From assembly GCF_030929605.1 (NCBI RefSeq), contig NZ_JAVFVS010000004.1, positions 620,001 through 684,000 on the forward strand: DNA of 64,000 nt. The letters are read 5' to 3'. Positions 15,235-24,114 of this stretch are shown here, piece after piece. The DNA is from Flavobacterium sp. LHD-80 (GTDB lineage Bacteria; Bacteroidota; Bacteroidia; Flavobacteriales; Flavobacteriaceae). Position 1 is the first letter of the stretch; every line of letters starts with the position of its first letter. Made by a program: the position numbers and the translations under genes. Under the pieces are notes generated by a model, which worked only from the letters and a program-made list of their open reading frames with translations, was not told where the DNA came from and did not search any database.

Positions 15235-16134
15235 ATGAGTTCAGTATTAAAAACAAACGCTTTAGAGAGTGAAGCGATATACATTTTCAGAGAAGTAATT
15301 TCACAGTTTGACAAACCGGTTTTACTTTTCTCAGGAGGAAAAGATTCTATCACATTAGTGCGTTTGGCGCAAAAAGCATTTTTCCCTGCTAAGATTCCGT
15401 TTCCTCTATTGCACGTAGATACGGGACATAATTTCCCTGAAACCATTGCTTTCAGAGATAAATTAGTAGAAGAATTAGGTTTAGAGTTGATCGTTCGTAA
15501 TGTTCAGGATGCTATTGATGAAGGAAAAGTAGTTGAAGAAACTGGAAAATATTCTAGTAGAAACAGCCTGCAGACTACAACACTTTTAGATGCAATTGAA
15601 GAATTTAAGTTTGATGCTTGTATTGGAGGTGCGCGTCGTGATGAAGAAAAAGCAAGAGCTAAAGAACGTATTTTTTCAGTTCGTGATGATTTCGGACAAT
15701 GGGACGAAAAAAATCAGAGACCTGAATTGTTTGATATTTTGAATGGAAAAATTGAAAATGGGCAAAACGTTCGTGTTTTCCCAATTTCAAACTGGACAGA
15801 ATTAGATGTTTGGAGTTATATCGAAAAAGAACACATCGAAATTCCGTCAATTTATTTTTCACATAAAAGAAAAGTTTTTTTGAGAGACGGTTTAATCTGG
15901 TCGCATTCTCCTTTTGTGTACCAAGAAGAAGACGAACAAATCGAAGAAAGAATTGTTCGCTTCAGAACCGTTGGAGATATGAGTTGTACCGCAGCAGTTG
16001 AATCTTACGCAGCAACAATCGAAGAAGTTGTAGGCGAAATTAGAGAATCAACAATTTCTGAAAGAGGAGCGAGAATTGATGATAAACGTTCTGAAGCGGC
16101 AATGGAAAAGAGAAAACAACAAGGATACTTTTAA
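15235..16134 (+). CDS. cysD: Sulfate adenylyltransferase subunit 2
   Basis: 299 aa. ATP sulfurylase small subunit, which forms APS from sulfate and ATP. PP-loop LLFSGGKDSITLVRLA (residues 31-46), HVDTGHNFPETI near 62, GGARRDEEKARAKERIFS near 131, and the C-terminal RFRTVGDMSCTAAVES. Length matches CysD. It lies between cysH and cysN. The 150-base gap before it holds repeats of CCTGAAAC/ACTTGAAAC units. Confidence 0.96.
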   Translation: MSSVLKTNALESEAIYIFREVISQFDKPVLLFSGGKDSITLVRLAQKAFFPAKIPFPLLHVDTGHNFPETIAFRDKLVEELGLELIVRNVQDAIDEGKVVEETGKYSSRNSLQTTTLLDAIEEFKFDACIGGARRDEEKARAKERIFSVRDDFGQWDEKNQRPELFDILNGKIENGQNVRVFPISNWTELDVWSYIEKEHIEIPSIYFSHKRKVFLRDGLIWSHSPFVYQEEDEQIEERIVRFRTVGDMSCTAAVESYAATIEEVVGEIRESTISERGARIDDKRSEAAMEKRKQQGYF

Positions 16135-16285
16135 TAATTGTTAATTATGAATTGTTAATTGTAAATGCAATTCGGAACGAAATTTTAAAAGTAAAAATCA
16201 AGAAAGCAAAAACATACAGATTTAAATTTTAGACAAAGTTTTTCAACTTGAAACAAAAATTAAACCTGAAACAAAATATTACAGA

Positions 16286-17530
16286 ATGGACGTTTTAAAA
16301 ATAGCAACAGCAGGAAGTGTAGATGACGGAAAAAGTACTTTGATCGGGAGATTATTGTACGATACAAAATCATTGACGACTGATAAAATAGAAGCAATCG
16401 AAAAAAGCAGTAAACAAAAAGGTTACGATTATCTTGATTTTTCTTTGGCAACGGATGGTTTAGTAGCAGAAAGAGAACAAGGAATCACGATTGATGTTGC
16501 GCATATTTATTTTTCGACTGCAAAGAAAAGTTACATTATTGCCGATACTCCGGGTCACGTAGAATATACAAGAAACATGGTTACAGGTGCTTCGACTTCT
16601 CAGGTTTCTATCATTTTAATTGATGCCAGAAAAGGCGTTATTGAGCAAACATACCGTCACTTTTTCATCAATAATTTATTGAGAGTAAAAGAGGTAATTG
16701 TTGCGATTAACAAAATGGATTTGGTTGATTATTCTGAAGAAGTTTTCAATAAAATCAAAGCTGATTTTCAGGCATTAAATGCAAAAAGTACTTTCAAGGA
16801 GCAGAATGTAAGTTACATTCCGTTAAGTGCAATCAACGGCGGAAACGTAGTTGATCAATCAGAAAATATGCCTTGGTATGATGGACAAACAGTTTTGGAA
16901 CATTTAGAAGGATTACACGCTTCTGATGTTTTTGAAGCAGGAAAAGCACGTTTTCCAGTTCAGACCGTTATTCGTCCAAAAACAGAAGAATATCACGATT
17001 TCAGAGGATACGCAGGAAAATTATACGGAAACTCAATTAAAGTTGGAGATGCTGTAACGGTTCTTCCTTCTTTAACAGAATCAAAAGTATCTAAAATTCA
17101 CTTTTTCGATAAAACATTTGACGAAGCCGTTGCAGGTTCTTCAATTACAATCGAATTAGAAAATGATATCAATGTAACGAGAGGTGATATGATTGTAAAA
17201 TCATGCGAGCTTCCAAAAATTGAAAAAGACATTACCACAACAGTTTGTTGGATGGACAGTAAAAAACTGGTTCCAGGAACTAAATATTTGGTACAGCATA
17301 ATACAAACAGAGTTTTAGCAAAAGTAGAAAGCATTAAAAATACAATTGCTACAGATTACTCAGGAACGACAGAAGCTTCACAATTGGCAATTAACGAAAT
17401 TGGAGAAGTAACGATCAAATTAAGCAAACCGTTATATTTTGATTCATACAACGAAAACAAATCAAACGGAGCTATCATCTTAATTGATACAGCAACAAAC
17501 ACAACAGCAGGAGTAGGATTCATTCGCTAG
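16286..17530 (+). CDS. cysN: Sulfate adenylyltransferase subunit 1 (GTPase)
   Basis: 414 aa. Regulatory GTPase of ATP sulfurylase that drives sulfate activation. P-loop AGSVDDGKSTLIGRLLYD (residues 9-26), switch II DTPGHVEYTRNM near 91, NKMD near 142, then EF-Tu-like beta-barrel domains. It ends at 414 residues with no APS kinase (CysC) fusion. Confidence 0.95.
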   Translation: MDVLKIATAGSVDDGKSTLIGRLLYDTKSLTTDKIEAIEKSSKQKGYDYLDFSLATDGLVAEREQGITIDVAHIYFSTAKKSYIIADTPGHVEYTRNMVTGASTSQVSIILIDARKGVIEQTYRHFFINNLLRVKEVIVAINKMDLVDYSEEVFNKIKADFQALNAKSTFKEQNVSYIPLSAINGGNVVDQSENMPWYDGQTVLEHLEGLHASDVFEAGKARFPVQTVIRPKTEEYHDFRGYAGKLYGNSIKVGDAVTVLPSLTESKVSKIHFFDKTFDEAVAGSSITIELENDINVTRGDMIVKSCELPKIEKDITTTVCWMDSKKLVPGTKYLVQHNTNRVLAKVESIKNTIATDYSGTTEASQLAINEIGEVTIKLSKPLYFDSYNENKSNGAIILIDTATNTTAGVGFIR

Positions 17531-17611
17531 TTGATAGTTGATGGTTTTTGGTTGATAGTTATCTGCCAGCAAACCAACAACCAACAACTGACAACCAACA
17601 ACTAAAGAGAA
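17531..17611 (+). repeat. Low-complexity phased repeat between cysN and the sulfite reductase gene
   Basis: Units of TTGATAGT type followed by their reverse complement style units CCAACAACCAACAACTG. The two halves can form an imperfect hairpin. One of several such gene-boundary repeats in the window. Confidence 0.6.
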
Positions 17612-19702
17612 ATGGAAAGTTTTAGAACAGAAATAGAAAATCCGGTAGTTCAGAAGGAGATTATCGAATTAGAAAAAAAGATTCATTTATTCCGTGGAGG
17701 AAAAATTGATGATGAACGTTTTCGTAGTCTACGTTTAGCGCGTGGAATCTACGGTCAGCGTCAGGAAGGCGTTCAGATGATTCGTATCAAATTGCCTTAT
17801 GGTAAAGTGACCAGCGAGCAATTAGTACGTATCACGCAAGTTTCTGATGAATATTCTACAGGGCGTTTGCACATTACAACACGTCAGGATATCCAGATCC
17901 ACTACGTGAGTTTAGACCGAACACCAGAACTTTGGGCAGATTTGGCTAAAGACGATATCACACTTCGTGAAGCTTGTGGAAATACCGTTAGAAATATTAC
18001 AGGAAGCGAATTGGCTGGAGTTGATGTAAACGAGCCATTTGATGTTTCGCCTTATGCACACGGACTTTTTCAATACTTACTAAGAAACCCGATTTGTCAG
18101 GAAATGGGACGTAAATTCAAAATTTCGTTCTCTTCTTCAGACGAAGATACGGCTTTGAGTTATTTGCATGATTTAGGATTTATTCCGAAAATTAAAGACG
18201 GACAACGCGGATTTAAAATCATGTTTGGAGGAGGTTTAGGATCTCAGCCAGCGCATGCCGAATTGCTTTCAGAGTTTGTTCCAGTTAACGAAATCATTCC
18301 AACAGCAGAAGGAATCATCCGTATTTTCGATAGATACGGAGAACGTGCTAAAAGAATGAAAGCGCGTATGAAATTCTTAATCAAAGAAATGGGAAGAGAT
18401 GTTTTCCTTGATTTGGTTGAACAAGAGAAAAAAGCAATCGCTTTTGAAACATACGAAATTGATACAACGGCTTTTGACGGCCCAATTACAGAACCATTAT
18501 TAGAAGTTCCGCAAGTTACAATCGAAGATTCAAAAGCATACGAAGCGTGGAAAAAATCGAATGTAATCAAGCAGAAACAAGACGGATATTATGCAATTGG
18601 AATCAAAGTTTTATTAGGAGATTTTTATACAGATAAAGCACGATTGTTAGCCAATTTAATTAAGAATTACGGAGCAAATGAATTACGTTTTTCATTGCGT
18701 CAAAATATTGTAATACGTCACATAAAAGAAGAGAATTTACCATTCTTTTATCAAGAATTAGCGAAGTTGGATTTTGTTCAGCTAGGATATAATTCAGTTG
18801 GAGATATTACGGCATGTCCGGGTACTGATACTTGTAATTTGGGGATTGCAAGTAGTACCGGTATTGCAGAAGAATTAGAACGAGTTTTAACGGCAGAATA
18901 TCCTCAGTATTTAAACAACAGCGAAATCGAAATTAAAATTTCAGGTTGTATGAATGCTTGCGGACAGCATAATATGTCTGCAATTGGATTCCAAGGAATG
19001 TCTATCAACTCAGGAAAACTGGTGGCTCCGGCTTTACAGGTTTTGTTAGGCGGAGGAAGATTAGGAAACGGAGCAGGACGTTTTGCAGATAAAGTAATCA
19101 AAGTGCCTAGTCGTAGAGGTCCTGATGCGTTGCGTACCATTTTAAATGATTTTGATGCTAACGGAAGCGGGCAAAAATTCCTGGATTATTATGATACAAA
19201 AGGAGAAAAATATTTCTACGAAATCTTAAAACCGTATGCTGATGTAACCAATTTAACAGAAGCCGATTTTGTGGATTGGGGTAATGCAGACAACTATGTA
19301 AAAGCAGTTGGAGTTGGAGAATGCGCCGGAGTTGTGATCGATTTAGTAGCAACATTATTGTTCGAAGCAAAAGAGAAATTAATCTTGGCTCAAGAATCTT
19401 TCGACGAGAAAAAATGGTCAGATGCAATCTATCATGCTTACGCTGGATTTGTAAATGGAGCAAAAGCTTTATTGTTGTCAGAAAACCAAAAAACAAATCA
19501 CCACGCAGGAATTGTAGACTTGTTTGATACTGTTTTTGTTGAAAATAATAAAATCGAATTAAACTCAACTTTTAAAGACTTGGTTTACCAAATCAATAAA
19601 AATGAACCATCAGAAGCTTTCGCTAAAGATTACATTGCTCAGGCAGTTGTTTTCTTTGATAAAATCGAAACTTTCAGAGCTCAGGAATTAGAAAATGCTT
19701 AA
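17612..19702 (+). CDS. Siroheme sulfite reductase with C-terminal HEPN-like domain
   Basis: 696 aa. Reduces sulfite to sulfide. Two ferredoxin-like and catalytic half-repeats make up residues 1 to about 540; RITQVSDEYSTGRLHITTRQDIQIHYV is the first substrate/siroheme arginine region. The [4Fe-4S]-siroheme cysteines are Cys402, Cys408, Cys446 and Cys450 in the canonical C-x5-C...C-x3-C pattern. About 110-130 extra residues follow (KEKLILAQESFDEKKWSDAIYH, HAYAGFVNGAKALLL) and look like a HEPN helical domain. The unrelated tail is larger than in CysI or NirA. Nitrite reductase activity is the alternative, but the operon argues for sulfite. Overlaps the next gene by 8 bases. Confidence 0.9.
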   Translation: MESFRTEIENPVVQKEIIELEKKIHLFRGGKIDDERFRSLRLARGIYGQRQEGVQMIRIKLPYGKVTSEQLVRITQVSDEYSTGRLHITTRQDIQIHYVSLDRTPELWADLAKDDITLREACGNTVRNITGSELAGVDVNEPFDVSPYAHGLFQYLLRNPICQEMGRKFKISFSSSDEDTALSYLHDLGFIPKIKDGQRGFKIMFGGGLGSQPAHAELLSEFVPVNEIIPTAEGIIRIFDRYGERAKRMKARMKFLIKEMGRDVFLDLVEQEKKAIAFETYEIDTTAFDGPITEPLLEVPQVTIEDSKAYEAWKKSNVIKQKQDGYYAIGIKVLLGDFYTDKARLLANLIKNYGANELRFSLRQNIVIRHIKEENLPFFYQELAKLDFVQLGYNSVGDITACPGTDTCNLGIASSTGIAEELERVLTAEYPQYLNNSEIEIKISGCMNACGQHNMSAIGFQGMSINSGKLVAPALQVLLGGGRLGNGAGRFADKVIKVPSRRGPDALRTILNDFDANGSGQKFLDYYDTKGEKYFYEILKPYADVTNLTEADFVDWGNADNYVKAVGVGECAGVVIDLVATLLFEAKEKLILAQESFDEKKWSDAIYHAYAGFVNGAKALLLSENQKTNHHAGIVDLFDTVFVENNKIELNSTFKDLVYQINKNEPSEAFAKDYIAQAVVFFDKIETFRAQELENA

Positions 19703-20468
19703 TATAAAACCCAAAATAACTTTAGTCGGTGCAGGTCCGGGCGATCCTGATTTACTTACGCTAAAAGCTGTAAAGGCATTGGCTGAAGCTAATGTGGTTT
19801 TGTACGACGCTTTGGCCAACGAAGAAATTCTGGATTACGCACCTAAAAATGCGATCCGAATTTTTGTTGGAAAAAGAATCGGAAATCATGCTTACACGCA
19901 GGATCAAATCAATCAGTTGATTGTAGATAATGCTTTGACGTATGGAAACGTAGTTCGATTAAAAGGCGGAGATCCATTTATTTTCGGAAGAGGCGGTGAA
20001 GAAATTGATTTTGCAGAAAGTTTCGGAATAGAAACCATCGTAGTTCCAGGAATTTCATCAGTAGTTGCAGTTCCCGCAAGTCAGGGAATTTCAATCACAA
20101 AACGTGGCGTTTCAGAAAGCTTTTGGGCCATTACCGGAACAACATCAGATAGAAAATTATCTTCAGATATTGCCTTATCAGCCAAATCTTCTGCAACAGT
20201 TGTGATTTTAATGGGAATGCACAAATTGCCTCAAATCATCGATTTGTTTCAAAAAGAAGACAAAGGAAATTTACCCGTTGCAATCATCCAAAACGGAACA
20301 ACAGCAGATGAAAAAGTTGGAGTTGGAACAGTAGATTCGATTTTAGAAGTTGTAAAACAAAAAGAATTAGGTTCACCGTCGATTATTGTTTTAGGCGAAG
20401 TTGTCCGCGAAAGCAACAAATTAAAAGGATTTTACGAAGAATTTCTATCAAAAGAAATCACAAGATAA
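19695..20468 (+). CDS. cobA: Uroporphyrinogen-III C-methyltransferase
   Basis: 257 aa. Makes precorrin-2, the first dedicated step to siroheme, the cofactor of the preceding reductase. Tetrapyrrole methylase motifs: VGAGPGDPDLLTLKA at the N-terminus, VRLKGGDPFIFGRGGEE near residue 85 and VVPGISSV near 115. It overlaps the sulfite reductase stop by 8 bases, suggesting translational coupling. Single-domain SUMT; the other siroheme steps are in the next gene. Confidence 0.95.
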   Translation: MLNIKPKITLVGAGPGDPDLLTLKAVKALAEANVVLYDALANEEILDYAPKNAIRIFVGKRIGNHAYTQDQINQLIVDNALTYGNVVRLKGGDPFIFGRGGEEIDFAESFGIETIVVPGISSVVAVPASQGISITKRGVSESFWAITGTTSDRKLSSDIALSAKSSATVVILMGMHKLPQIIDLFQKEDKGNLPVAIIQNGTTADEKVGVGTVDSILEVVKQKELGSPSIIVLGEVVRESNKLKGFYEEFLSKEITR

Positions 20469-20478
20469 TAAAACATAG

Positions 20479-20498
20479 CCCGAGGTTTCAACCTCGGG
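20479..20498 (+). repeat. Small palindrome in cobA to Met8-type gap
   Basis: CCCGAGGTTTCAACCTCGGG, a nine-pair hairpin without a T tract, so probably a repeat rather than a terminator. Confidence 0.6.
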
Positions 20499-20568
20499 AA
20501 CGCATGGATATTTAATTCAATATGCATCAAAAAATCATCTAATTTTGTTTAGATGAAATTAAATTAAA

Positions 20569-21150
20569 ATGGAACAGAACGAATTATATCCAATATTCTT
20601 AAAACTTCACAATCTGAATGTTTTAATTGTTGGAGGAGGAAATGTAGGTTTGGAGAAGCTTTCTTTTTTGTTAAAGTCGAGTCCAAATGCAAATGTTGAG
20701 GTTGTAGCGCCGGATTTTCATTTGGAAATTAAAGTTTTAGCCGAAAATCATCCTTCAATTAAATTGACGGAAGCGAAGTTCAAAAAGAAAATGCTCAAAA
20801 AGCGTCACATGGTAATTGCCTGTACAGACGATTTAAAAGTGAATAAAAGAGTTTACGAATTGTCGAGAAAACGCTATTTGATTTGCAATATAGCCGATAC
20901 GCCCGATTTATGTGATTATTACTTAGGCGGAATCGTAACAAAAGGAAATGTAAAAATAGCCATTTCAACAAACGGAAAATCTCCAACAACAGCAAAAAGA
21001 TTGCGTGAGTTTTTCGAAGAAGTAATTCCAGAAGATATCAATCAAATGGTTGAAAATCTGAATGAATACAGAAAAACCTTAAAAGGCAATTTTGAAGAAA
21101 AGGTTAAAAGAATGAACGAGATAACCTCTTCATTAAAAAATAAAGAGTAA
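20569..21150 (+). CDS. Precorrin-2 dehydrogenase / sirohydrochlorin ferrochelatase (Met8/CysG N-domain type)
   Basis: 193 aa. Completes siroheme synthesis by NAD-dependent oxidation of precorrin-2 and probably iron insertion. Rossmann motif VLIVGGGNVGLEKL (residues 18-31), VIACTDDLKVNKRVYEL near 83, CNIADTPDLCDYYLGGIV near 105 and the ISTNGKSPTTAKRLREFFE helix. Length matches the stand-alone enzyme. Sits between cobA and the flavoprotein, within the sulfate operon. Confidence 0.93.
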   Translation: MEQNELYPIFLKLHNLNVLIVGGGNVGLEKLSFLLKSSPNANVEVVAPDFHLEIKVLAENHPSIKLTEAKFKKKMLKKRHMVIACTDDLKVNKRVYELSRKRYLICNIADTPDLCDYYLGGIVTKGNVKIAISTNGKSPTTAKRLREFFEEVIPEDINQMVENLNEYRKTLKGNFEEKVKRMNEITSSLKNKE

Positions 21151-21248
21151 AAAAGTTTCGGAAAGAAATTAATGATAAAAATCATTGAAAGTACAAGGAT
21201 TTATTCGTTTCTTTGCGTTATTAAGAATGATTATAAACAACAACCATA

Positions 21249-22301
21249 ATGATTAAAACAGATATACTTATAATTGGAGCAGGCCCAACAGGTTTATTTG
21301 CCGTTTTCGAGGCAGGATTATTGAAATTAAAATGCCACATTTTAGATGCTTTGCCTCAGCCAGGAGGACAGCTTTCAGAATTATATCCTAAAAAGCCTAT
21401 TTATGATATTCCAGGTTTTCCAGAAGTATTAGCCGGTGATTTAGTTGACGGTTTAATGGAGCAAATCAAACAATTTGAGCCAGGATTTACATTAGGAGAA
21501 CGTGCTGAAACAGTTGAAAAGCAAGAAGACGGATCTTTCATTGTAACATCAAATAAAGGAACTAAATTCCACGCGCCAGTTATTGCAATTGCTGGAGGTT
21601 TAGGAAGTTTTGAGCCTCGTAAACCACTTATCGAAGATATCGAGTTTTATGAAGATAAAGGAGTAAAATACTTCATCAAAAATCCGGAGAAATTCAGAGA
21701 CAAAAGAGTTGTAATTGCAGGAGGAGGAGATTCAGCTTTAGACTGGAGTATTTTCTTAGCAAATGTAGCTTCAGAAGTAACTTTAATTCACAGAAGAAAC
21801 GAATTTAGAGGCGCTTTAGATTCTGTAGAAAAAGTACAGGAATTAAAAACAGCTGGAAAAATCAAATTAATCACACCGGCAGAAGTTATCGGAATCAATG
21901 GTGCTGAGCACGTTGAATCATTAGACATCGAAGAAAACGGAGCACACCGTAAAATCGAATGTGATTATTTCATCCCGCTTTTCGGATTAACACCAAAATT
22001 AGGTCCAATCGGCGACTGGGGATTAGAAATCGAGAAAAATGCCATCAAAGTAAACAATGCATTAGATTACCAGACAAACATTCCGGGAATCTTTGCTATT
22101 GGAGACGTAAACACATATCCAGGAAAATTAAAGTTGATCCTTTGTGGTTTCCACGAAGCAACTTTAATGTGCCAGGCCGCATACGGAATCATCAATCCAG
22201 GAAAAAAATACGTATTGAAATATACAACAGTTTCAGGAGTAGACGGTTTCGACGGAACTCGTAAAGAAGCACCAAAAGCGGTTGTTAAAGCGATAGTTTA
22301 A
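21249..22301 (+). CDS. Ferredoxin-NADP reductase-like flavoprotein (thioredoxin reductase fold)
   Basis: 350 aa. FAD-binding GAGPTGLFAVFEAG at residues 10-23, PQPGGQLSELYP near 41, NADP-binding AGGGDSALDWS near 160, and AIGDVNTYPGKLKLILCGFHEA near 280. It lacks the CxxC redox pair of thioredoxin reductase, so the YumC-type ferredoxin-NADP reductase is the best fit. As last gene of the sulfate operon it could supply reduced ferredoxin to the sulfite reductase; that link is inferred from position. Confidence 0.9.
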   Translation: MIKTDILIIGAGPTGLFAVFEAGLLKLKCHILDALPQPGGQLSELYPKKPIYDIPGFPEVLAGDLVDGLMEQIKQFEPGFTLGERAETVEKQEDGSFIVTSNKGTKFHAPVIAIAGGLGSFEPRKPLIEDIEFYEDKGVKYFIKNPEKFRDKRVVIAGGGDSALDWSIFLANVASEVTLIHRRNEFRGALDSVEKVQELKTAGKIKLITPAEVIGINGAEHVESLDIEENGAHRKIECDYFIPLFGLTPKLGPIGDWGLEIEKNAIKVNNALDYQTNIPGIFAIGDVNTYPGKLKLILCGFHEATLMCQAAYGIINPGKKYVLKYTTVSGVDGFDGTRKEAPKAVVKAIV

Positions 22302-22351
22302 TTTGAGGTGCTGAGGTTCTAAGGGACTAAGGTGCTAAGATTTTTATATAT

Positions 22352-22381
22352 AAAGCTCAAACTTTTAGTTTGAGCTTTTTT
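22352..22381 (+). terminator. Terminator of the sulfate assimilation operon
   Basis: AAAGCTCAAACT-TTT-AGTTTGAGCTTT followed by T; perfect stem of 12 pairs. Confidence 0.92.
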
Positions 22382-22387
22382 AATTAA

Positions 22388-22525
22388 TCCCAGAGGGATG
22401 AAATATTTATAGAAAAGAAATTATTCGTTTGCAAAAGAGCTCCAGCGGAGCGAAATATATGTCGCTCCGCTGGAGCTTTTGTGTTGCGCTCGTCGTTTTT
22501 CTATAAATATTATGCTCCTCCGGAG
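22388..22525. repeat. Large nested cruciform repeat (REP-like)
   Basis: Outer arms ATATTTATAGAAAA (22403-22416) and its exact complement (22497-22510). Inner arms 22439-22453 and 22462-22476, GCTCCAGCGGAGCGA, a perfect 15-pair hairpin with an 8-base loop. Short hairpins ATCCC-AGA-GGGAT and GCTCC-TCC-GGAGC flank the whole. It resembles REP/BIME units; no RAYT transposase is in the window. Confidence 0.8.
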
Positions 22526-22542
22526 CTAAATTGCGTAAAAAG

Positions 22543-22584
22543 AAAAAAAACTTAGAATCTTAGTATCTCAGAGTCTTAGCATCT
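22543..22584 (+). repeat. CTTAGnATC-type phased repeat
   Basis: About ten-base units of the form CTTAGAATCT, TTAGTATCT, CAGAGTCT, TTAGCATCT. Related tracts occur at 22306-22342, 23058-23096, 24750-24793 and 60668-60727, mostly just before genes. Confidence 0.65.
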
Positions 22585-22599
22585 TTAAAAAAAAAAACA

Positions 22600-22631
22600 T
22601 TTGCAAATCGAAAGCCTATTTCATACCTTTG
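22600..22631 (+). promoter_or_regulatory. metH operon promoter
   Basis: TTTG (22600-22603), 20 bases, TACCTTTG (22624-22631). Start near 22638, about 17 bases before the riboswitch. Confidence 0.75.
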
Positions 22632-22654
22632 CGCTGTTCTTAAAATTATTGTCA

Positions 22655-22767
22655 GTTATCACGAAAGGCGGAGGGATAGACCCGATGAAACCTTAGCAAC
22701 CCTTTATCATAAAGAAGGTGCTAAATTCTACTTTATACGACATTTTCCAGTATTAAAGATAGATAAC
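22655..22767 (+). promoter_or_regulatory. SAM-I riboswitch (S-box) of metH
   Basis: Core elements in order: GGCGGAGGGATAGACCCGAT, GAAACCTTAGCAACCC, GAAGGTGCTAAATTCTAC; closing helix GTTATC (22655-22660) with GATAAC (22762-22767). The gene starts 340 bases further on, so the expression platform is not obvious; AAATAC/GTATTT (about 22770-22787) is a small candidate hairpin. Confidence 0.93.
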
Positions 22768-22871
22768 ACAAATACATACTCGTATTTCTCAAAACTTTTC
22801 TCGATAACATATAATTTACTGAAACAGATTCTGTATCAGGAGCGAATCATTGGCGCATTTTTGCAGTCAAT

Positions 22872-22950
22872 AGTTCCCGCTGTATACAAATATCTTTTAT
22901 TCTGAACCCCAGAATAAAAGGATATTTGCTTCCATCGGGGCTAATGAGCC
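22872..22950 (-). repeat. Structured intergenic repeat, family of TAGCCCCGAT...CGGGA, copy 1
   Basis: On the minus strand: TTAGCCCCGATGGAAGCAAA, then TATCCTTTTATTCTGG, an internal hairpin, AAAAGATAT, and ACAGCGGGAAC. Same layout as 35158-35228. It lies inside the metH 5' leader in antisense direction. I suspect the flavobacterial Flavo-1 type RNA, but this is from memory. Confidence 0.6.
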
Positions 22951-22995
22951 AGCAATAGTGAACTTTTGGAATTAATGTGAAAAAATATCGAAGGC

Positions 22996-23030
22996 TAAAC
23001 CCGACAGGTTTTAAAAACCTATCGGGTTTA
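22996..23030 (+). repeat. Hairpin in the metH leader
   Basis: TAAACCCGACAGGTTTT faces AACCTATCGGGTTTA, 14 or more pairs with one mismatch. No T tract follows, so termination is doubtful. A similar but weaker hairpin is at 24706-24734. Confidence 0.6.
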
Positions 23031-23106
23031 AAAGAACCTTCACAATCATAATAAAAAAACTTAGCATCTTAGAACCTTAGCGTCTTAGTAGCTAAAACAA
23101 AAAAAT

Positions 23107-24111
23107 ATGGCAATTACGATACAAGAAGCAATAAAAAAAAATATCCTAATCCTTGATGGAGCAATGGGAACGATGTTGCAACGCTATAATTTCTCCGAAG
23201 AAGATTTCAGAGGAGAGCGTTTCAAAGATTTTCCACATCCGTTAAAAGGAAACAACGATTTATTATCTCTAACACAATCACAAGCGATCCGCGATGTACA
23301 CGCCGCGTATTATGAAGCCGGTGCCGACATTGTAGAAACCAATACCTTCTCAGGAACGACAATCGGTATGGCCGATTATCACATGGAAGATTTGGTTTAC
23401 GAGTTAAACTACGAATCGGCAAAAATCGCAAGACAAGTAGCCGATGAGTTTACCGCAAAAAATCCAGAAAAACCTCGTTTCGTAGCCGGCTCAATCGGAC
23501 CGACAAACCGTACAGCAAGTATGTCACCAGACGTAAACGATCCGGGTTACAGAGCTGTAACGTTTGACGATTTAAGAATTGCCTACAAACAACAAGCTGA
23601 GGCGTTAATGGACGGTGGCTGTGATTTACTTTTAGTAGAAACCATTTTCGATACATTAAACGCAAAAGCCGCGCTTTTTGCAATTGAAGAAGTAAAAGAA
23701 GAACGCAATCTCGATATTCCAATCATGGTTTCAGGAACAATTACCGATGCTTCAGGAAGAACACTTTCTGGGCAAACAGTTGAGGCGTTTTTGATTTCAG
23801 TTTCACATATTCCGTTATTAAGCGTAGGTTTCAATTGCGCTCTTGGAGCTGATTTGCTGAAACCGTATTTAAAAACATTAGCGCATAACACAAGTTTTAA
23901 TGTTTCGGCACATCCAAACGCAGGTTTGCCAAATGCTTTCGGACAATACGATGAAACGCCAGAACAAACTCAGGCTTTCATCAAAGAATATTTAGAGGAT
24001 AATTTGATTAATATAATTGGCGGTTGTTGCGGAACAACTCCAGATCATATTCGATTAATGGCTGAGGTTGCGAAGGATTATAAGCCAAGAGTGGCGCCGG
24101 TATTAGTTTAG
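23107..24111 (+). CDS. metH: Methionine synthase, homocysteine-binding part (split MetH, subunit 1)
   Basis: 334 aa. The homocysteine S-methyltransferase barrel of cobalamin-dependent methionine synthase. Starts [15 protein letters not shown]; zinc cysteines are in VGFNCALGA (about residue 243) and GGCCGTT (about 316), the expected triad for homocysteine activation. The frame stops cleanly at the domain end, and the other domains are in the gene at 24797, so this is a split enzyme and not a frameshift. First gene behind the SAM-I riboswitch. Confidence 0.95.
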   Translation: MAITIQEAIKKNILILDGAMGTMLQRYNFSEEDFRGERFKDFPHPLKGNNDLLSLTQSQAIRDVHAAYYEAGADIVETNTFSGTTIGMADYHMEDLVYELNYESAKIARQVADEFTAKNPEKPRFVAGSIGPTNRTASMSPDVNDPGYRAVTFDDLRIAYKQQAEALMDGGCDLLLVETIFDTLNAKAALFAIEEVKEERNLDIPIMVSGTITDASGRTLSGQTVEAFLISVSHIPLLSVGFNCALGADLLKPYLKTLAHNTSFNVSAHPNAGLPNAFGQYDETPEQTQAFIKEYLEDNLINIIGGCCGTTPDHIRLMAEVAKDYKPRVAPVLV

Positions 24112-24114
24112 AAA

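Noticed and set aside
17612..19702. Nitrite reductase instead of sulfite reductase
   Set aside because: Sequence motifs are shared by both, but the cysHDN and siroheme context makes sulfite the more likely substrate.
22655..22767. T-box or cobalamin riboswitch upstream of metH
   Set aside because: The conserved blocks are those of SAM-I, and no T-box UGGN bulge or B12 box was seen.
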